Source: Morinoia aosen (lineage: Eukaryota; Arthropoda; Malacostraca; Amphipoda; Talitridae). From it: a stretch of DNA of 64,000 nt. Both the position numbers and the translations under genes were made by a program. Below the pieces are notes generated by a model. It was not told the DNA's origin and did no database searches. It saw nothing but the letters and a program-made list of their open reading frames with translations. The stretch's first letter is position 1; every line of letters starts with the position of its first letter. Shown piece after piece: positions 36,066-48,666 of this stretch. The DNA lies in the NCBI GenBank assembly GCA_030386875.1, contig CM059572.1:35461732-35525731 (forward strand), read 5' to 3'.

Positions 36066-39000
36066 AAAATAGAATAAAGCGGAAAAAAATCGATTAGAAA
36101 GGACAGAGTGGAATGCCGTTGGAACTGGAATGAAGCGGAACTGGATTTAGTAGAACACAATAAAAGCGAATAGAACAGAACAGCATTAAGTGGAGCAGGA
36201 TAAAGTGGAATGGAGTTGAACTGACTGGCATAGAACAGAATAAAATTAAACAGAATACAACAGAAAATAGCAAGGTAGAATGGAGTGGGGATGAAGTGGA
36301 CTGGAATGCAGCGTAACTGAATAGAATGGAATAAAAGGAAATGCACAGAACAAAGCGGCATGCAAAAGCAGGAACAATGCGAGCATTGCTTAAGCTCCAT
36401 GTCGCCCAACACCAATCATGCACAGGCACCAGAGAAAGAGAAGTAAAGGAAATTATGATGCGAGTTTAAGTTTTTTCATGTGTCCCTAGGGGAGTTCCCT
36501 GAGGAACAGAAGATTCCGCGTGAGGCCAAGGGCCAATTCGTTACTAAACCAACAGCTCTGGTAATGAGAACATGTCGTGAGTTTGTTTCGAGTTAGAATG
36601 GCCTCTTTGTTTAATTTGCCTTTCTTGCTATTTGGAAATTGACTTAAATCCTGACAAGCGTATGCTCGAGCACAAGCACGATCGAGGGAGTCTTCAAATT
36701 AGTTGCCCAGTAATCCTGTAATAGTTGTTATTACATTAAATTCACGACAATAATTCTTATTGATCATTTCATATTTACACAGATGTACCAATATGAGCAA
36801 GCATTAGTTACGCTCATGATTTTTTCATTGTGACTGATCCCATTCTCTTAGATTATCAGAACAATTCAACTTATAGAAGCATATGAATAAATTATCAAGT
36901 TCTGTGTTAGAGTATAGGTATCATTTTAACTAATACAAACTCAATGCATTTGATTACAAATAATAATTCTCAATTCATTGTTATACACTTAATGCCGGTA
37001 TGCAGTCACCAGGCAGCTTACAACATCGAATCTGGTGACTTGTGTTGTGCTTTGAGACAACGCTTGTTATTAGGTTGAGAGATTAAGGCTTACGGTATTG
37101 GGAGGATATTTCCGTATGGTCAAAGTGACATAGAAATTCTGGGTTGTTAGTTTAACAGTCCGGAATGGTATCTGACAGCCGGTACAGCAGAATGTTTTCT
37201 TCTATGTTACGGTGTACACTGTGTATTAGATTTAAATTTTTGAAATCGGCATATATCTACATACTTAATTTGGTTTACTTACAATTCAATCATCAATGTC
37301 AGCCCCTTGTAACATGTCATTGTCCCTTTGAATGTCAACACTTTCCAAGAAATAAACCGTTCCTCAATATTTGCACTTTTCTTAAAGGAGTCATTCGTAA
37401 AAAATAAAAAATAAATAGTTGAATAATTTTCTTCAGTTGTACGTTTGTGTACTTTTAGCACTTGATTAGCTAATTTTTCTACTACAAAATTTAGCTCATT
37501 ATGAGGTCAAAAGTTTGTCGTTGAATGTATTTTTTCATAAAAATTATCCTATGCTCGGATTATGTATAATGATCGTGAATGATGAAAATCCCATGACGCG
37601 ATTCTTTTTAGTTTGCTCGTGGGGTATGACAAACTATTGCAAGTTCATTATTTTTTGCTAACGAGTTTCGCAAAATTAAGTCTTGCGTTATCATGATGAG
37701 TCTCAGTATATATTTAATTATCCGCTGACGAGAGCAGGGTGTTTGAGCAATATTTCCATGCACGTTTGATAGATGTAACTGAACAAGTTTATACTGAATG
37801 CTTGATTCCCATTGATGAGCTACTGATTAACAGCCCAGGGATGATCACACCAAGGCATTGCCTTTCCGCTGCAAATTTCAGTTTGAATAATTCTTGCTTA
37901 TTCTCTCCTTAGGTGCAAATGGCGTACAAACGTTCTTCCTAAAAAAATAATTTTTGGGTAACGATCATCATGCTTTTTCTCTTGAAACATTGAGATAACT
38001 CCCGACTCATCTAATATTAGGGAAATATAATAGTGAACAAATAATTCGCCTGGAAGGCGAAAAAAAAAATTACTCTATCGGAGGAGCATAACAACGACCA
38101 TAGTCGAGAGGTAAGCAAACTGAAAATAAATTTTTAACAGACTTACACTGAATGAGACTTTTGATTATTGCTAATTTAGGTAATCAAAAATTTACAATTG
38201 CTTACATTCTTTACTAGTGTCTTCCTCTCGACTGAGCATAAAATACCCAGACGCGATATCAAAAACATTTTTGTTTACGGTAGACCTAAAATTTATGAAA
38301 GCTACGTTTGTGATCAACGTTTTTTGGGTATATCGGGATGTCTTTGAGTCCAGCGTTGCGTGAACGAGTGTTCAGCAGCGCTCGGCTCTGAATCCTGGAA
38401 TTCTTTCAGTTTTCCAAAGCGGTCATAGCCTATAATTTTGGTCTGGGTAAGAGAAATAAAAGCGTCCCAATAATGAATGCCTGGGCTTGCTTAATGGAGC
38501 GGTGCAGATAAGGCTTTTGTCTTCAAGAACCCTCGCCTTAAATAGTTTTATGCTTCAACTTCATGGAATATTTAAGGCGAGTCAACAACCTACACTTGGA
38601 CAACTCTTCTTTCAATTATTTCTTTACTTAAACTGAATTAATGTTCTTTCCTTAGGGAGCACATGAAGATCTTTTGATGCAGGATTTACACATGAAGTTA
38701 TTAACGCGCGTTCCACTCAGACTCGAAAGTTTTTTCCACTCCAATAGTTCATGTTTTTCCTGAGGGTCAAAAGGGATGCCATTAGTTGATCTGACGTTTA
38801 TTTTTGATATTTGTTAGGGGATTTGATTCGCCTGCTGAAAATATCAGGGTTACGTTGGTTCTCGTACAAACAAAAAAATTACCATAGCAAATGTTTTGCC
38901 GCGTAGAAAGACAAAATGAACACATCGAACACGTAAAGTGAATCTTTTTGATTTTCGACGTTGGTTTTCTATTATTGATGTCATTTGAGGTTGAATAACA

Positions 39001-39344
39001 CTGTTCTGATTTTTAAAGTGAATTGAAAGTGCTTTTCAAAACTGAGAATTTTCAAGACTATTTTAATACACTTTCTCAATTTACGCGATGTCTGCAAGAG
39101 TTACATAAAAACAATAAAGATGATCATAGAATTTTCGATTTTGTGATTGCTCTGAGTCACATGTGTTATTTGTTCGGAACTTTCAAATAAATGTACGGAT
39201 CTTTTCGGTATTCTTACGTTAATTTCAGACGTTTATACGCGACTTTCAAACATTTGCTTCGATCTTCCAGATTTTTGAATGGATCTATCAGAAGTAGGTG
39301 TGACATTTTCATTAATTTAAATGAGTGTTTCATTTATTTATATG

Positions 39345-40000
39345 AATATTACCGACATTTGTACGAATCTTGCCAACATTTGTACGAATCTTGCAGACAT
39401 TTGTACGAATCTTGCCAACATTTGTACGGAGCGTGCAGACATTTGTACGAATCTTGCCAACATTTGTACGGAGCGTGCAGACATTTGTACGAATCTTGCC
39501 AACATTTGTACGAATCTTGCAGACATTTGTACGAATCTTGCCAACATCTGTACGGAGCGTGCAGACATTTGTACGAATCTTGCCAACATTTGTACGAATC
39601 TTGCAGACATTTGTACGAATCTTGCCAACATTTGTACGGAGCGTGCAGACATTTGTACGAATCTTGCCAACATTTGTACGGAGCGTGCAGACATTTGTAC
39701 GAATCTTGCCAACATTTGTACGAATCTTGCAGACATTTGTACGAATCTTTCCAACATTTGTACGGAGCGTGCAGACATTTGTACGAATCTTGCCAACATT
39801 TGTACGAATCTTGCAGTCATTTGTACGAATCTTGCCAACATTTGTACGAATCTTGCAGACATTTGTACGAATCTTGCCAACATTTGTACGGAGCGTGCAG
39901 ACATTTGTACGAATCTTGCCAACATTTGTACGGAGCGTGCAGACATTTGTACGAATCTTGCCAACACTTGTACGGAGCGTGCAGACATTGGGTCTTTCAC
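39345..40000 (+). repeat. 21-bp minisatellite, about 31 copies, with subtypes
   Basis: Units acatttgtacgaatcttgcca, acatttgtacgaatcttgcag and acatttgtacggagcgtgcag. Subtype order is non-random (42- and 63-bp superunits). Because the unit is seven codons, several frames are open; no coding signal supports a protein. Confidence 0.95.
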
Positions 40001-40380
40001 ACATTCGACTGAATAAATTAGACATTTGTATGAGTTTTTCAAAGTTCGAATGAATATTTTAGATATTTGTTACGATCATCTTACGATAAACGGCTTGCCC
40101 GATGGATGGAAGCACCCTAACTTTAACAAAGGAATCTCCCAAGTTTAAATTTAATAAATGAAGACAATATAAATATGATAAATTTTACATCTGGTTAAGT
40201 TACTGAGTCTTTAATTTATCTGAAATAAGTGGAATCTGAATAAGTTCACATCTGAAATAAGTTGCGCGATACCTGACTTGTTAACTTCAGTTTTCAGTAC
40301 CTTGCAATATTGAACTCAATGATACACTCCAAGTTACAATGAAAATATTCAGAAGCTTTTCTCTTGACCTTATCTCACAG

Positions 40381-40498
40381 CACACCCCAGTCTAACTTTT
40401 TCGCCACCAGCATGAATGATTTTCGCCGCCCAAGTAATTGAGTCGTTTGGGCGGCGAAAAACATGCATGCTCATGCGAAAAAGTTAGACTGGGACGTG
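40381..40498. mobile_element. Fold-back element, ~118 bp
   Basis: cacaccccagtctaacttttt at the left pairs with aaaaagttagactgggacgtg at the right, and the inner arms (ttttcgccgcccaa / ttgggcggcgaaaa) pair around a short loop. Typical of a very small MITE; no target duplication is clear. Confidence 0.75.
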
Positions 40499-42104
40499 TT
40501 CTGGTCTATCGCTATATGCCTTTAAATGTAGATGATCGTATACGACAAACGAAAAAAGGTTTCAGGATATTACACTAGACTCAAGCTTTGGGTTTTTTTT
40601 ACAATTTTGAGATTCATTAAGTCGAAACTTGGTTATTTCAAAAAGCTCTTTCTTTATCAGAGTATCTATCTTTTCTTTATTGAAGCATTCTTTGAACAAT
40701 CTTTGATGTATTTAATATTTAAAAAGAGTACAGAGAGAATACTTTTATGGAAGAAGTGCATGTTAGCTTTTGCTACATATCCTAATCTTTAAATGGTTTC
40801 GAATCTACAGCATGAGGGTGAAGTCTAGTTTCTAGAAGGATTAGTGCACGTGGAGCCACATCGTTAAATATACAAAAAAATTGTGGGCTGATATTGTTTG
40901 AAAGAAAGTGCCACAGTGTGGTGCTGATAATGACGCAAATGTCTCTAATAATCTGGTTACTCTCCCAAAACTCTGATCTGCCTGCGATTTCTGACAATTT
41001 TTTTTTATTGTAGTTGTTTATTATTGAACTTTTCAAAGGAATTGTAGAAAATCCAAATGAATATTGTAGAAAGATGGCCATGACCGTAAGCAAACAATTT
41101 GTTTAACGTTAATTGTGTGTGCACCACTGGAGTTCAGAAACAATTAATTTTCAAGTTCAATGTAGGAACGCGATCGGTTATGTTACTTTAAAATAAACGC
41201 ACGGAATGCCTGAAAAACTGCTCGTAAATTTTTCTCTTTTTCTTTAGAAAATTATGGAAAAGTTATCGTCAACGATGACTGCAGAATCTTGATGGGATTT
41301 CTTTACGTCTAAGAACTCTTTTAGGGAACAGATCATTACGTCATGGCATGCCCCTGGATGTGTTGAGATTTGCTGTGGTATAATAAGATTTTGGGGAATC
41401 CATTTGGATCCTTGAAAGTTTGGGGCGCAAATTTTTTTATCTTGGGTGGAATAATAAATTTATGGTTTGGAAAAAATTAGACAGATTCAAAATTTAAAGT
41501 TTCGTTTGCGTTTTGTTCGTAAACCTGCTCCTATGGTTAATAACTATAGTGACCACACAACTGGTGACCCCACACATAGTGACAACACAACTAGTGATCT
41601 AACAACTAGTGGCAACATCTGACCGCTGCTGCTGACATTACGCAGAAGACGCACTCACCTCGGATGAATTCGTTACTCACTGAAGTCATCCGCAGTGCAA
41701 TGGCAAAGCGATCACCTCATGGTTTGCTTCTCAACAAGCTTGCACCACAGGCAATCTCGCACCACAGGCAATCGCGCTGCAATTCCTGTACCTCTGTGAG
41801 GCGACAGTTTGTCGAGCTGAGGACAGTCGTGATCGCAGATTGTATGTTTGAAAAAGAGGAGTAAGGAATGTTTTGTTAAGTCAGATATCACTGTAGCGCT
41901 CGACACTCGTTAAAGAAGCACCGAATGCTTATGAATTGAGAACAAGGAACTTAATGATCTCTAAAGGAACTGTCAGCTAGAGTTAACAATATACTTCACC
42001 GGTAAGTGTTGCTGGATAACCAACGTACAGCTAGTGAGGTAAGATTACATCTGGTTTATCGTCCAGATATTCATAAACGTCAGCATCTAGGTCGATTATT
42101 ATGA

Positions 42105-42390
42105 ACTTTTTCGCATTTTTGAATGATCGAATGTTTTGCATCGTTCTGAGGGATGTTTCATTAGTGCTATTGACCTCATGAAAGGCAAATGCTATACCAC
42201 CATTTCATAAAACTTGTTTCATGCCACCCAACTCTATACAAGATCACCATTTTCGAAATTTTGGAGGATCGAATTTTTGGAATCGTTCCGAGTAATATTT
42301 ATCAGTGCCATTGATCCCATGAAAACCAAATGCCAGACCACAATCTCCTACCACCTGCTTCAGGTTACCCATCTCTGTGTGCTTCACTTA
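42105..42390 (+). repeat. ~142-bp tandem duplication ending at the exon 4 acceptor
   Basis: Two diverged copies: gatcgaatgttttgcatcgt ... catgccacccaactct and gatcgaatttttggaatcgt ... ggttacccatctct. The second ends just before the acceptor cttacag. Confidence 0.85.
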
Positions 42391-42393
42391 CAG

Positions 42394-42533
42394 GTCGGGA
42401 GGCAGAGTGCAAATCCTGCTGGACTTGCGTCTGTTGGTGGCGCCGGTACAAGCCACAGATGCCGGTCTGTACCAGTGCCGTGCTTCTGCCCTGCACTCTG
42501 TGGCGCATGCGCACGCAGCGGTTACACTTGGAG
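42394..42533 (+). CDS. Dscam-like: Dscam-like exon 4: C-terminal half of Ig4
   Basis: Reads SGGRVQILLDLRLLVAPVQA, then TDAGLYQCRASALHSV and a strand ending AAVTLG. DAGLYQC is the F-strand motif of the Ig4 fold begun in the previous exon. The acceptor is cttcacttacag and the donor cttggag|gtgagc (phase 1). The leftover G joins AG of the next exon to make Glu, giving TLGESAPRLLYRF, in register with the fly Ig4-Ig5 boundary. The short C'-D region is typical of Dscam Ig4. It is preceded by a ~142-bp tandem duplication and followed by four ~58-bp units that each start with a donor-like GGT. Confidence 0.9.
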
Positions 42534-42760
42534 GTGAGCATGCTGACTTTGAGCCTTTAGCGTCCACATTTTTGTATTCACGGTAAGGATGCTGACCTCT
42601 AGTGTTTAAGCCTTTAACGTTGAAGTTTTTGTATTCAGGGTACGGATGCTGACTTGTAGTGCTTAAGCCTTTAACGGCAAAATTTTGCATTCATGGTATG
42701 GATGCTGACTTGTAGTGTTTAAGCCTTTAACGTCAACATTTTTGAACTCATGTTATCGTT
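42532..42760 (+). repeat. ~58-bp array starting at the exon 4 donor, 4 copies
   Basis: Units begin ggtgagcatgctgac, ggtaaggatgctgac, ggtacggatgctgac and ggtatggatgctgac, then a block ending aagcctttaacgt. The first unit starts exactly at the functional donor. Confidence 0.93.
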
Positions 42761-44529
42761 ATCACTATCACTGTAATTTAGCTGGCACTGGAATCAGGTA
42801 GTCAATGATATCAAGATAAGGATGGAACTCTATAGAACTCATTAAGAAACAAGTTTTAAAAGAAATACAATATATTGAGGCTATTTTCCAGGGGTGACCG
42901 TAGAGTGTTCTATGTGATACAGGGTTAACTCACCGCCTGTCTCGACTTCATCCCAGTTTGTTGAAGTTGGGAAGTCTTGACGTGACATGCCTACTTGTCA
43001 ACATTTCAACATGGCAATAGGCCGGGGTGGATTGTGAATGTCTTGCCATGTTTGGAGTGGGATTCCTGACATGACATATTTTTGCCTTGGAGTGTCTTTT
43101 CTTTATTTCGACTTGGCTGGCTAACGTCTTGAAGTCCTAATGTGGCATGTCTATGCACCGAGGTGGCTCGTAAATGTCCTAACATGTTTAGCCTAAGTCT
43201 CGGACAAAGTCGACATGTCCGTTTCAAATTTTCATACTACTTGTTTACGTCTTGACGTAGCTTTTCGATCAATTACATAAATTATTCAAGTCACGACTTC
43301 ATAGACCAAACCCCTGGTATGTTTGCTATACGCAATGACTAAGCATGCGGATATCCGGGAGTACGTAATCTCAGTCCTGATATGGATAGTGTATGTCATA
43401 AAATAAGTTGCCAATGTTCAATATCCTGATGCGGCTTGTCTGTCTCCAGAGTTTTCTAGTCAAATTCCTATGGATGCTAGTTAATTCCAACTTGAGACCC
43501 AACATGGAAACTATATATAGTCAATGTCGTGGTATAGCTAGTGAATGCATTGCCATGGTTTTGAACGTCCTGACTTGTCTTCCTAAAGACACAATCTGGC
43601 TAGGAAATGCCCTGAAATCTCCAGCCCCATTGTCATTAAAATTAGAAGAATTTGTTTTCAGTGTTATATTTTCATAAATACTTGCAAATATTTCAGTCTT
43701 GAGATAGCTGTGTGCGCACCGTCGTCAATTTTGAGGCTTTGTGTAGCGACGAAAAAGCGAATCCCAACTCACACCGCAGTGAGGTAATCTAAGGCATTGC
43801 ATCGCTCACTGAAAAAATTTATAGGAGAATAATTATGAAAAAATACTTAAGATTAGGTGCGTGCATAACGAAAGTATACCTCGATATTGATAATAGGATG
43901 TCGTTTAATTAAACAACGCTGTATTTTAAAATGGAAGGATAGTTTTTCAAACAGTGTTAAATTATAAAATGTAATTCAATTTTACACTTAATTTCCTGAA
44001 CAGCATACCGTCATCTAGCCTCACACTTAAAATTTTGATTAAAATGCCCTCCCAGGCAAACTTCCAAGTACGACCAATGAAATTTTTGTTCAGAGTGTTA
44101 CTTTTTATGTCCTTTTATTCAGTATTTTTTGGTGAAATTCTCCCACTGTATCGTAAACTACACATGACAAGAAAGGTAGAAAGCACAGCTAGATACTGAC
44201 ACAGTTTATTCAACACAAAAAGAACGAGGGTACTTAACAGTATTCGCACTGGAAACTCACCACAAAAACACCCTTTCAGAGAAGAAGCACGGTGACTTAC
44301 TCACTCCGTACTCGATGTTACTCATTAGCATGGCCTCAAGAACGTGGGCACGTATGTCTCATAGTAAACCATGTCTGCATGTCTGTCTCATAATAGGGCA
44401 CATGTAATGCCTTATCAGAAATAACTATGTACAACGGCACTATCGACTGCTCCATTACTATCGACAACGACAACGACAACGAACGGTGCCGTTGTGTGTT
44501 GTAATCTCTCACTGAAAACTCACGCAAAT
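42761..44529 (+). other. Intron 4 remainder
   Basis: Between the exon 4 donor array and the array before exon 5. Degenerate cttgacatg-type short repeats occur at about 42960-43440. Nothing coding. Confidence 0.5.
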
Positions 44530-44817
44530 TGATTACTCACTCTTATTGAGTACTCACTCATATTGAGCGCTTACTCTTATTGAGCGCTCACTCTGATTGA
44601 GTACTCACTCTCATTGAGTACTCACTCTCATTGAGTACTCACTCTTTTTGAGTACTCATTCTGACTGAGAGCTCACTCTCAAAGAGTGTTCACTCTCACA
44701 GAGTAGTCACTCTGACTGCGTACTCACTTTGACTGAGTACACACTCAGATTTAGTACCCACCCTTATTGAGCACCCACTCACATTGAGCGCACACTCTCA
44801 TAAAGTACCCACTGTGA
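44530..44817 (+). repeat. ~17-bp array GAGTACTCACTCTCATT before exon 5
   Basis: About 17 degenerate units with ttgagtactcactct; gagtactc is itself palindromic. It ends about 70 nt before exon 5. Confidence 0.92.
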
Positions 44818-44819
44818 CT

Positions 44820-44851
<32 letters not shown>
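44818..44851 (+). repeat. CTA trinucleotide microsatellite
   Basis: About eleven CTA repeats, 35 nt upstream of exon 5. Confidence 0.97.
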
Positions 44852-44885
44852 GTGCACCCAATGTGGCTGTCTCCACATCGTCCAG

Positions 44886-45030
44886 AGTCGGCGCCACGGC
44901 TGCTGTACCGCTTCATCGCCCACACGCTGCAGCCCGGCCCCGGCGTGTCGCTCAAGTGCATCGCCGCCGGCACCCCCGCGCCGCACCTCGTGTGGGCGCT
45001 CGACGGCTTCCCCCTCCAGCACTCCCACAG
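44886..45030 (+). CDS. Dscam-like: Dscam-like exon 5: N-terminal part of Ig5
   Basis: Reads SAPRLLYRFIAHTLQPGPGV, then SLKCIAAGTPAPHLVWALDG and FPLQHSHR. The YRFI..TLQPGP..SLKC block and the VW-LDGFPL run are the most diagnostic Dscam signature in the window and anchor the Ig5 assignment. Acceptor ccacatcgtccag, phase 1 entry. Donor cccacag|gtggga, phase 2 exit, with AG completed to Arg by the next exon. The donor sits in the palindrome tcccac-ag-gtggga. That exon-end/donor unit is repeated about ten times downstream. A 17-bp array and a CTA microsatellite lie just upstream. Confidence 0.95.
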
Positions 45031-45350
45031 GTGGGAGAACGTGTTAATTTCCCACAGGTGGGAGCAGGTGCTAATATCCCATTGGCGGGAGCAGGTGTTA
45101 ATATCCCATTGGTGGGAGCAGGTGTTGTATCCCACAGGGGGGAGCAGGTGCTAAAATCTCATTGGCGGGAGATGGTGTCGGTCTCCCACTGGTGGGAGCA
45201 GGTGTCGGTCTCCCACTGGTGGGAGCAGGTGTCAATGTACTTCAGGTGGGAGCAGGTGTCAATATACTTCAGGTGGGAGCATCTGATGTAATCTCAGTCT
45301 CCCACAATGTGGAAGCGGCTGGTGTGATGTCAGTCTCCCCCTGGTGAAAG
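45020..45350 (+). repeat. 27-bp array of the exon 5 donor, about 11 copies
   Basis: Units cccacaggtgggagcaggtg plus ctaatat. The exon 5 end and donor (tcccacag|gtggga) lead the array; several copies keep cag|gtggga, others have ttggcggga. Confidence 0.95.
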
Positions 45351-45618
45351 CGATTGGTGTACTTTCAACTTTCACTGAATTTTAAACTGAATTTAGCAAT
45401 TTACATGGCCGAAGTTCGTGGTCAATCAAAGCCATGTTACTAAATTTGAAATTACGGTATTTGATGTCCATTTTATTACTTCGTTTTTTGTATACATGCA
45501 AATTTCTTCATCTTCTTATTTCGATAGAAAATATCTAAGCGGGTCAGTTGTTCGCTTGAATCGCAAATCTTTAAGGAACTTAGAAACGAGGAAAATTACA
45601 AGGAAATTGATCATATTT

Positions 45619-45911
45619 AATTGGAAAACGTTTCGGAGTCCAGCTTCATCATTAGTTCAAATAGTACAAATCCTTGTCTGAAATTAAGGATCAAAAAACA
45701 CTTTTAATGAAAGGCATTAAACGATATCGCAAAAACAAAAATATGTCAAAGAAAAATTAAGTTGAAAAGATTGTTATCTATTTACTATTTGTAACAACAA
45801 TGAACTATAATTGTAGTTAAGGGTAATTTTTGGTTTAAAAATATGTAAATACTCTAAAATCCTAAGGTCATAAGGGGATTTTGGAGCTGAACTCCGAAAC
45901 GTTTTCCCATT
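45619..45911. repeat. Inverted repeat pair, ~28-bp arms
   Basis: aattggaaaacgtttcggagtccagctt at the left matches the reverse complement of gagctgaactccgaaacgttttcccatt at the right with three or four differences. The ~237-bp interior is AT-rich and not symmetrical. Possibly a transposon remnant. Confidence 0.65.
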
Positions 45912-46150
45912 AAAGAAAGAAAGAAAAGAAAGAAAAACGGTTTATTTCCAAAAGAGATGTTACAAAAGTACCATCATTGGTTTTTAAAATATCTTAAAAT
46001 TAATACACTTAGATGATACACACACACGAGTATTGAAAAACTCGTGTCACTAGTCAAAAGAAATGATTGAGGGCAATGAACTCCTAATCTAGCTTAATCT
46101 ACATTTGATAATACATGTAATGATAATTGTAAGAGATAACACAATTTCAT
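45905..46150 (+). repeat. Dispersed repeat copy (partner of 34030-34290)
   Basis: Same blocks in the same order as 34.03-34.29 kb (gaaagaaaaacggtttattt, catcattggtttttaaa, tcactagtc, aaatgattgagggcaa). It begins where the inverted repeat at 45619-45911 ends. Confidence 0.75.
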
Positions 46151-46314
46151 GGACGATGCATTTTCATTGTGGGGTGAAAACACTTTTGACAGTTTACATG
46201 TACATGACATAAAACTTCGCAATTCTTGACGCCAGGAAATAATATATGAAATCGCTTGTTTCGGTCAATGTTCACAAGTGTCATTTTAAGGAAGCATGAA
46301 AAAAAAGAAAAATA

Positions 46315-46425
46315 TATATATATATAAATATACATCCATATACACATATATGTACACATACGTGTGCATGTGTGTGTTTATATCCATACACACACTCACA
46401 CACACACACATACACACACACACAC
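46315..46425 (+). repeat. TA and CA microsatellite tract
   Basis: tatatatata followed by tacaca/cacaca runs. Simple sequence. Confidence 0.95.
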
Positions 46426-47205
46426 TGTGATCAATTGTGTAAATGTGATCAATTTCGATAAGTTTCCACGTTTTAGGTTTTTCATTTTGAACGTAATATT
46501 CTCTGCTTGATATTTATTTCAGTGTTCAGTATGCAAAATCAATAATCTGACAGCCTCCGTGAGAGGAGTGTAAATATTCAAAACAAACGCAGGTAACACT
46601 CGGTTCTATCGCACGAAATACTTTGCACGTTCGAAGGCGTTCTCGCCGTTCTCTTCAAGAGTGACCACACAGAAAATAGAGATTGCCTCGATGCGCACGC
46701 TTGTTATTTTTTACAAATTCAGGTGGCTTGATGTGCATTAATGATGTCGGGTATCAGCGCAGCGCGCCTTCGCTGTGTTCAACTGACACCAGAATACATC
46801 TTACAATTTAGTCCACGGATATTACTACCAGAATTCAACTAACTTTCTCGGAAAATTTATAAGGGACTTTTTCCTATGGGTAACTTCGTTATCGATATCT
46901 ACGACATATTGTTAGCTATGGAGTTAGTACGGGATCTTGCAACATTTAATTTTGAAATAAACAAAAAATTCTCTTGTTTTTATTATTGCCTCGCTTTTTC
47001 ATTAATGATTATAATAAACGCCAAAAATTTCAACTGAATAATGGGAATAATATGACCTGGCTTCGATTTTCAATAGGTTAATATTTTAATAACATCACAG
47101 AATTTACATTTAACTTACCGTTGCTAAGTCTGCAGTAAATATTACTTCTTTGTTTTTCAAACATACCAACACTAAGCCTTCAAATTTGTAAAAAAGTTCA
47201 TGAAC

Positions 47206-47262
47206 GGTATAAAGTTCATGAACGGTATAAAGTTCATGAACGGTATAAAGTTCATGAACGGC
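47206..47262 (+). repeat. 18-bp tandem repeat GTTCATGAACGGTATAAA
   Basis: Three full copies plus a partial. Each holds the 10-bp palindrome gttcatgaac. Confidence 0.95.
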
Positions 47263-48143
47263 CTGCAGCACTAGGTGAGTAAAGAGCAAAAACATTTAGA
47301 CCAACACAGTAATTATCTCACGATTATTAAACACTGACTTTGCTGTCGCATATGTAGATCATCCTGAAAACTATTACTTCCAGCTTCTTCACGAAATATT
47401 TTATTGAAGTTCACCTTTAATCCAATCGTAGAATCAACTTTCTTTCCCACAGTTGTTCACCTTTTAAGAAAAATTACCACTGCAGTGCTATTTGTTCTAG
47501 GGAGCAATTTTTGAGTGAGATTTTTCGTCTGCCTGCATGAAAGGTTGCACTCCCAGCGAGAGCTACGAGCATCCAGTACTCGGGAGGTATGCTGCGATTC
47601 TAGTCGGAGAGTAAAGAATTTAATCACGGAGAGTACCTTTGCTTTGCCCGAGGTCCTAGAATTCCATTAGAATCTTTCAGTTGTCAGCCTTCCTCTTGAT
47701 GAACACGTACTCCCTGCCAGAGAGTGGGCGCTGTGTGGCAGAGATGGATTGGGTACGTGGTGCTGAGCCTGAACTTCTAGCTTAGAATTTCTGGAAAATT
47801 TCACTTCTGGCAAGGCAGAAATTTTAATTCCAGGTATACCAGGATCGGTGTGATCGGAGTTGACAAAAATAGCGAGCAATGATGTTAGAGAAGGTGTATA
47901 GTTTTAGTGTGATTATAATTTGTGTTCCTTTCCTTCCACTGATGATAGTGAAATGGCGATAACGCGTGTTGGTGGAAAATTTTCACGCACAAACTTGAAT
48001 TAGAAATAATCTACCGTATAAAAATCGCTTTTACCTCGAAAGCTAATCTAAATGAATGTTCATGGCTAAATCTGACCGCAAAAAATACAACTCATGAAGA
48101 AAAAATACATTTTTTTTCAACGGTGAGTTGAACGTGGGTGGCA

Positions 48144-48244
48144 GGTGGGAGCTTAGAACCTAATGTCATTCCATATTCAATATTTATACGAGTATTTTAT
48201 TTAACAGTTTGAAACATTATCTGCAACTATAACATGGATGTTCC
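48144..48244 (+). repeat. Direct repeat flanking the Tc1 region, left copy
   Basis: About 100 bp from ggtgggagcttagaaccta to catggatgttcc, repeated with a few differences at 50498-50598. The pair brackets the Tc1 copy at a 2.35-kb spacing. It may be two copies of a dispersed repeat or a segmental duplication. Confidence 0.85.
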
Positions 48245-48666
48245 GAATGCCAAGCAGAATTTGAAATTGATAAAAAGATGCGGAGAATTTATTTTATTAT
48301 TGTAAAGTAGAGCAGGTGAAGTACATAAATTCGATTTGAAAATTTTGTTTTGATCAATAAAACAATCAGAAATTCCAAGAAGGATTTTAATTAACAAAGA
48401 TGTAAAAGATAGTGATGACGAGCCACGGGAGACACAAAAGTGTGATGAGGTTTGTCTAAGCCCCACCAAATGGACAGATCTTTTCAGGAAACATAATTAA
48501 GGGGCTTTGTAGTAAATACGAGTTAATTTATTTATAATTTTGTTTACTGAAGGGAGTGACTTGAGTTCTGAATATTTGAATAGCATTATTTTATTTTAGT
48601 GCTGTGACATTTACAGTGCTGTGACCTTTACAAAATAATACAATACGTTGATGAAATCAACAGATT

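Larger units (their letters stand above)
33561..42104 (+). other. Intron 3 remainder
   Basis: Most of the 10.8-kb intron between exons 3 and 4. Holds a dispersed repeat at 34.03 kb, a hairpin at 34.77 kb, tandem repeats at 35.9 and 39.3 kb and a fold-back element at 40.4 kb. The moderately GC-rich stretches 34370-34700 and 35460-35760 have open frames on both strands but no recognisable motif. Confidence 0.55.

Noticed and set aside
39191-40053. Five long overlapping frames with 7-residue repeats
   Set aside because: The 21-bp unit gives open frames on both strands at once; none has independent support.
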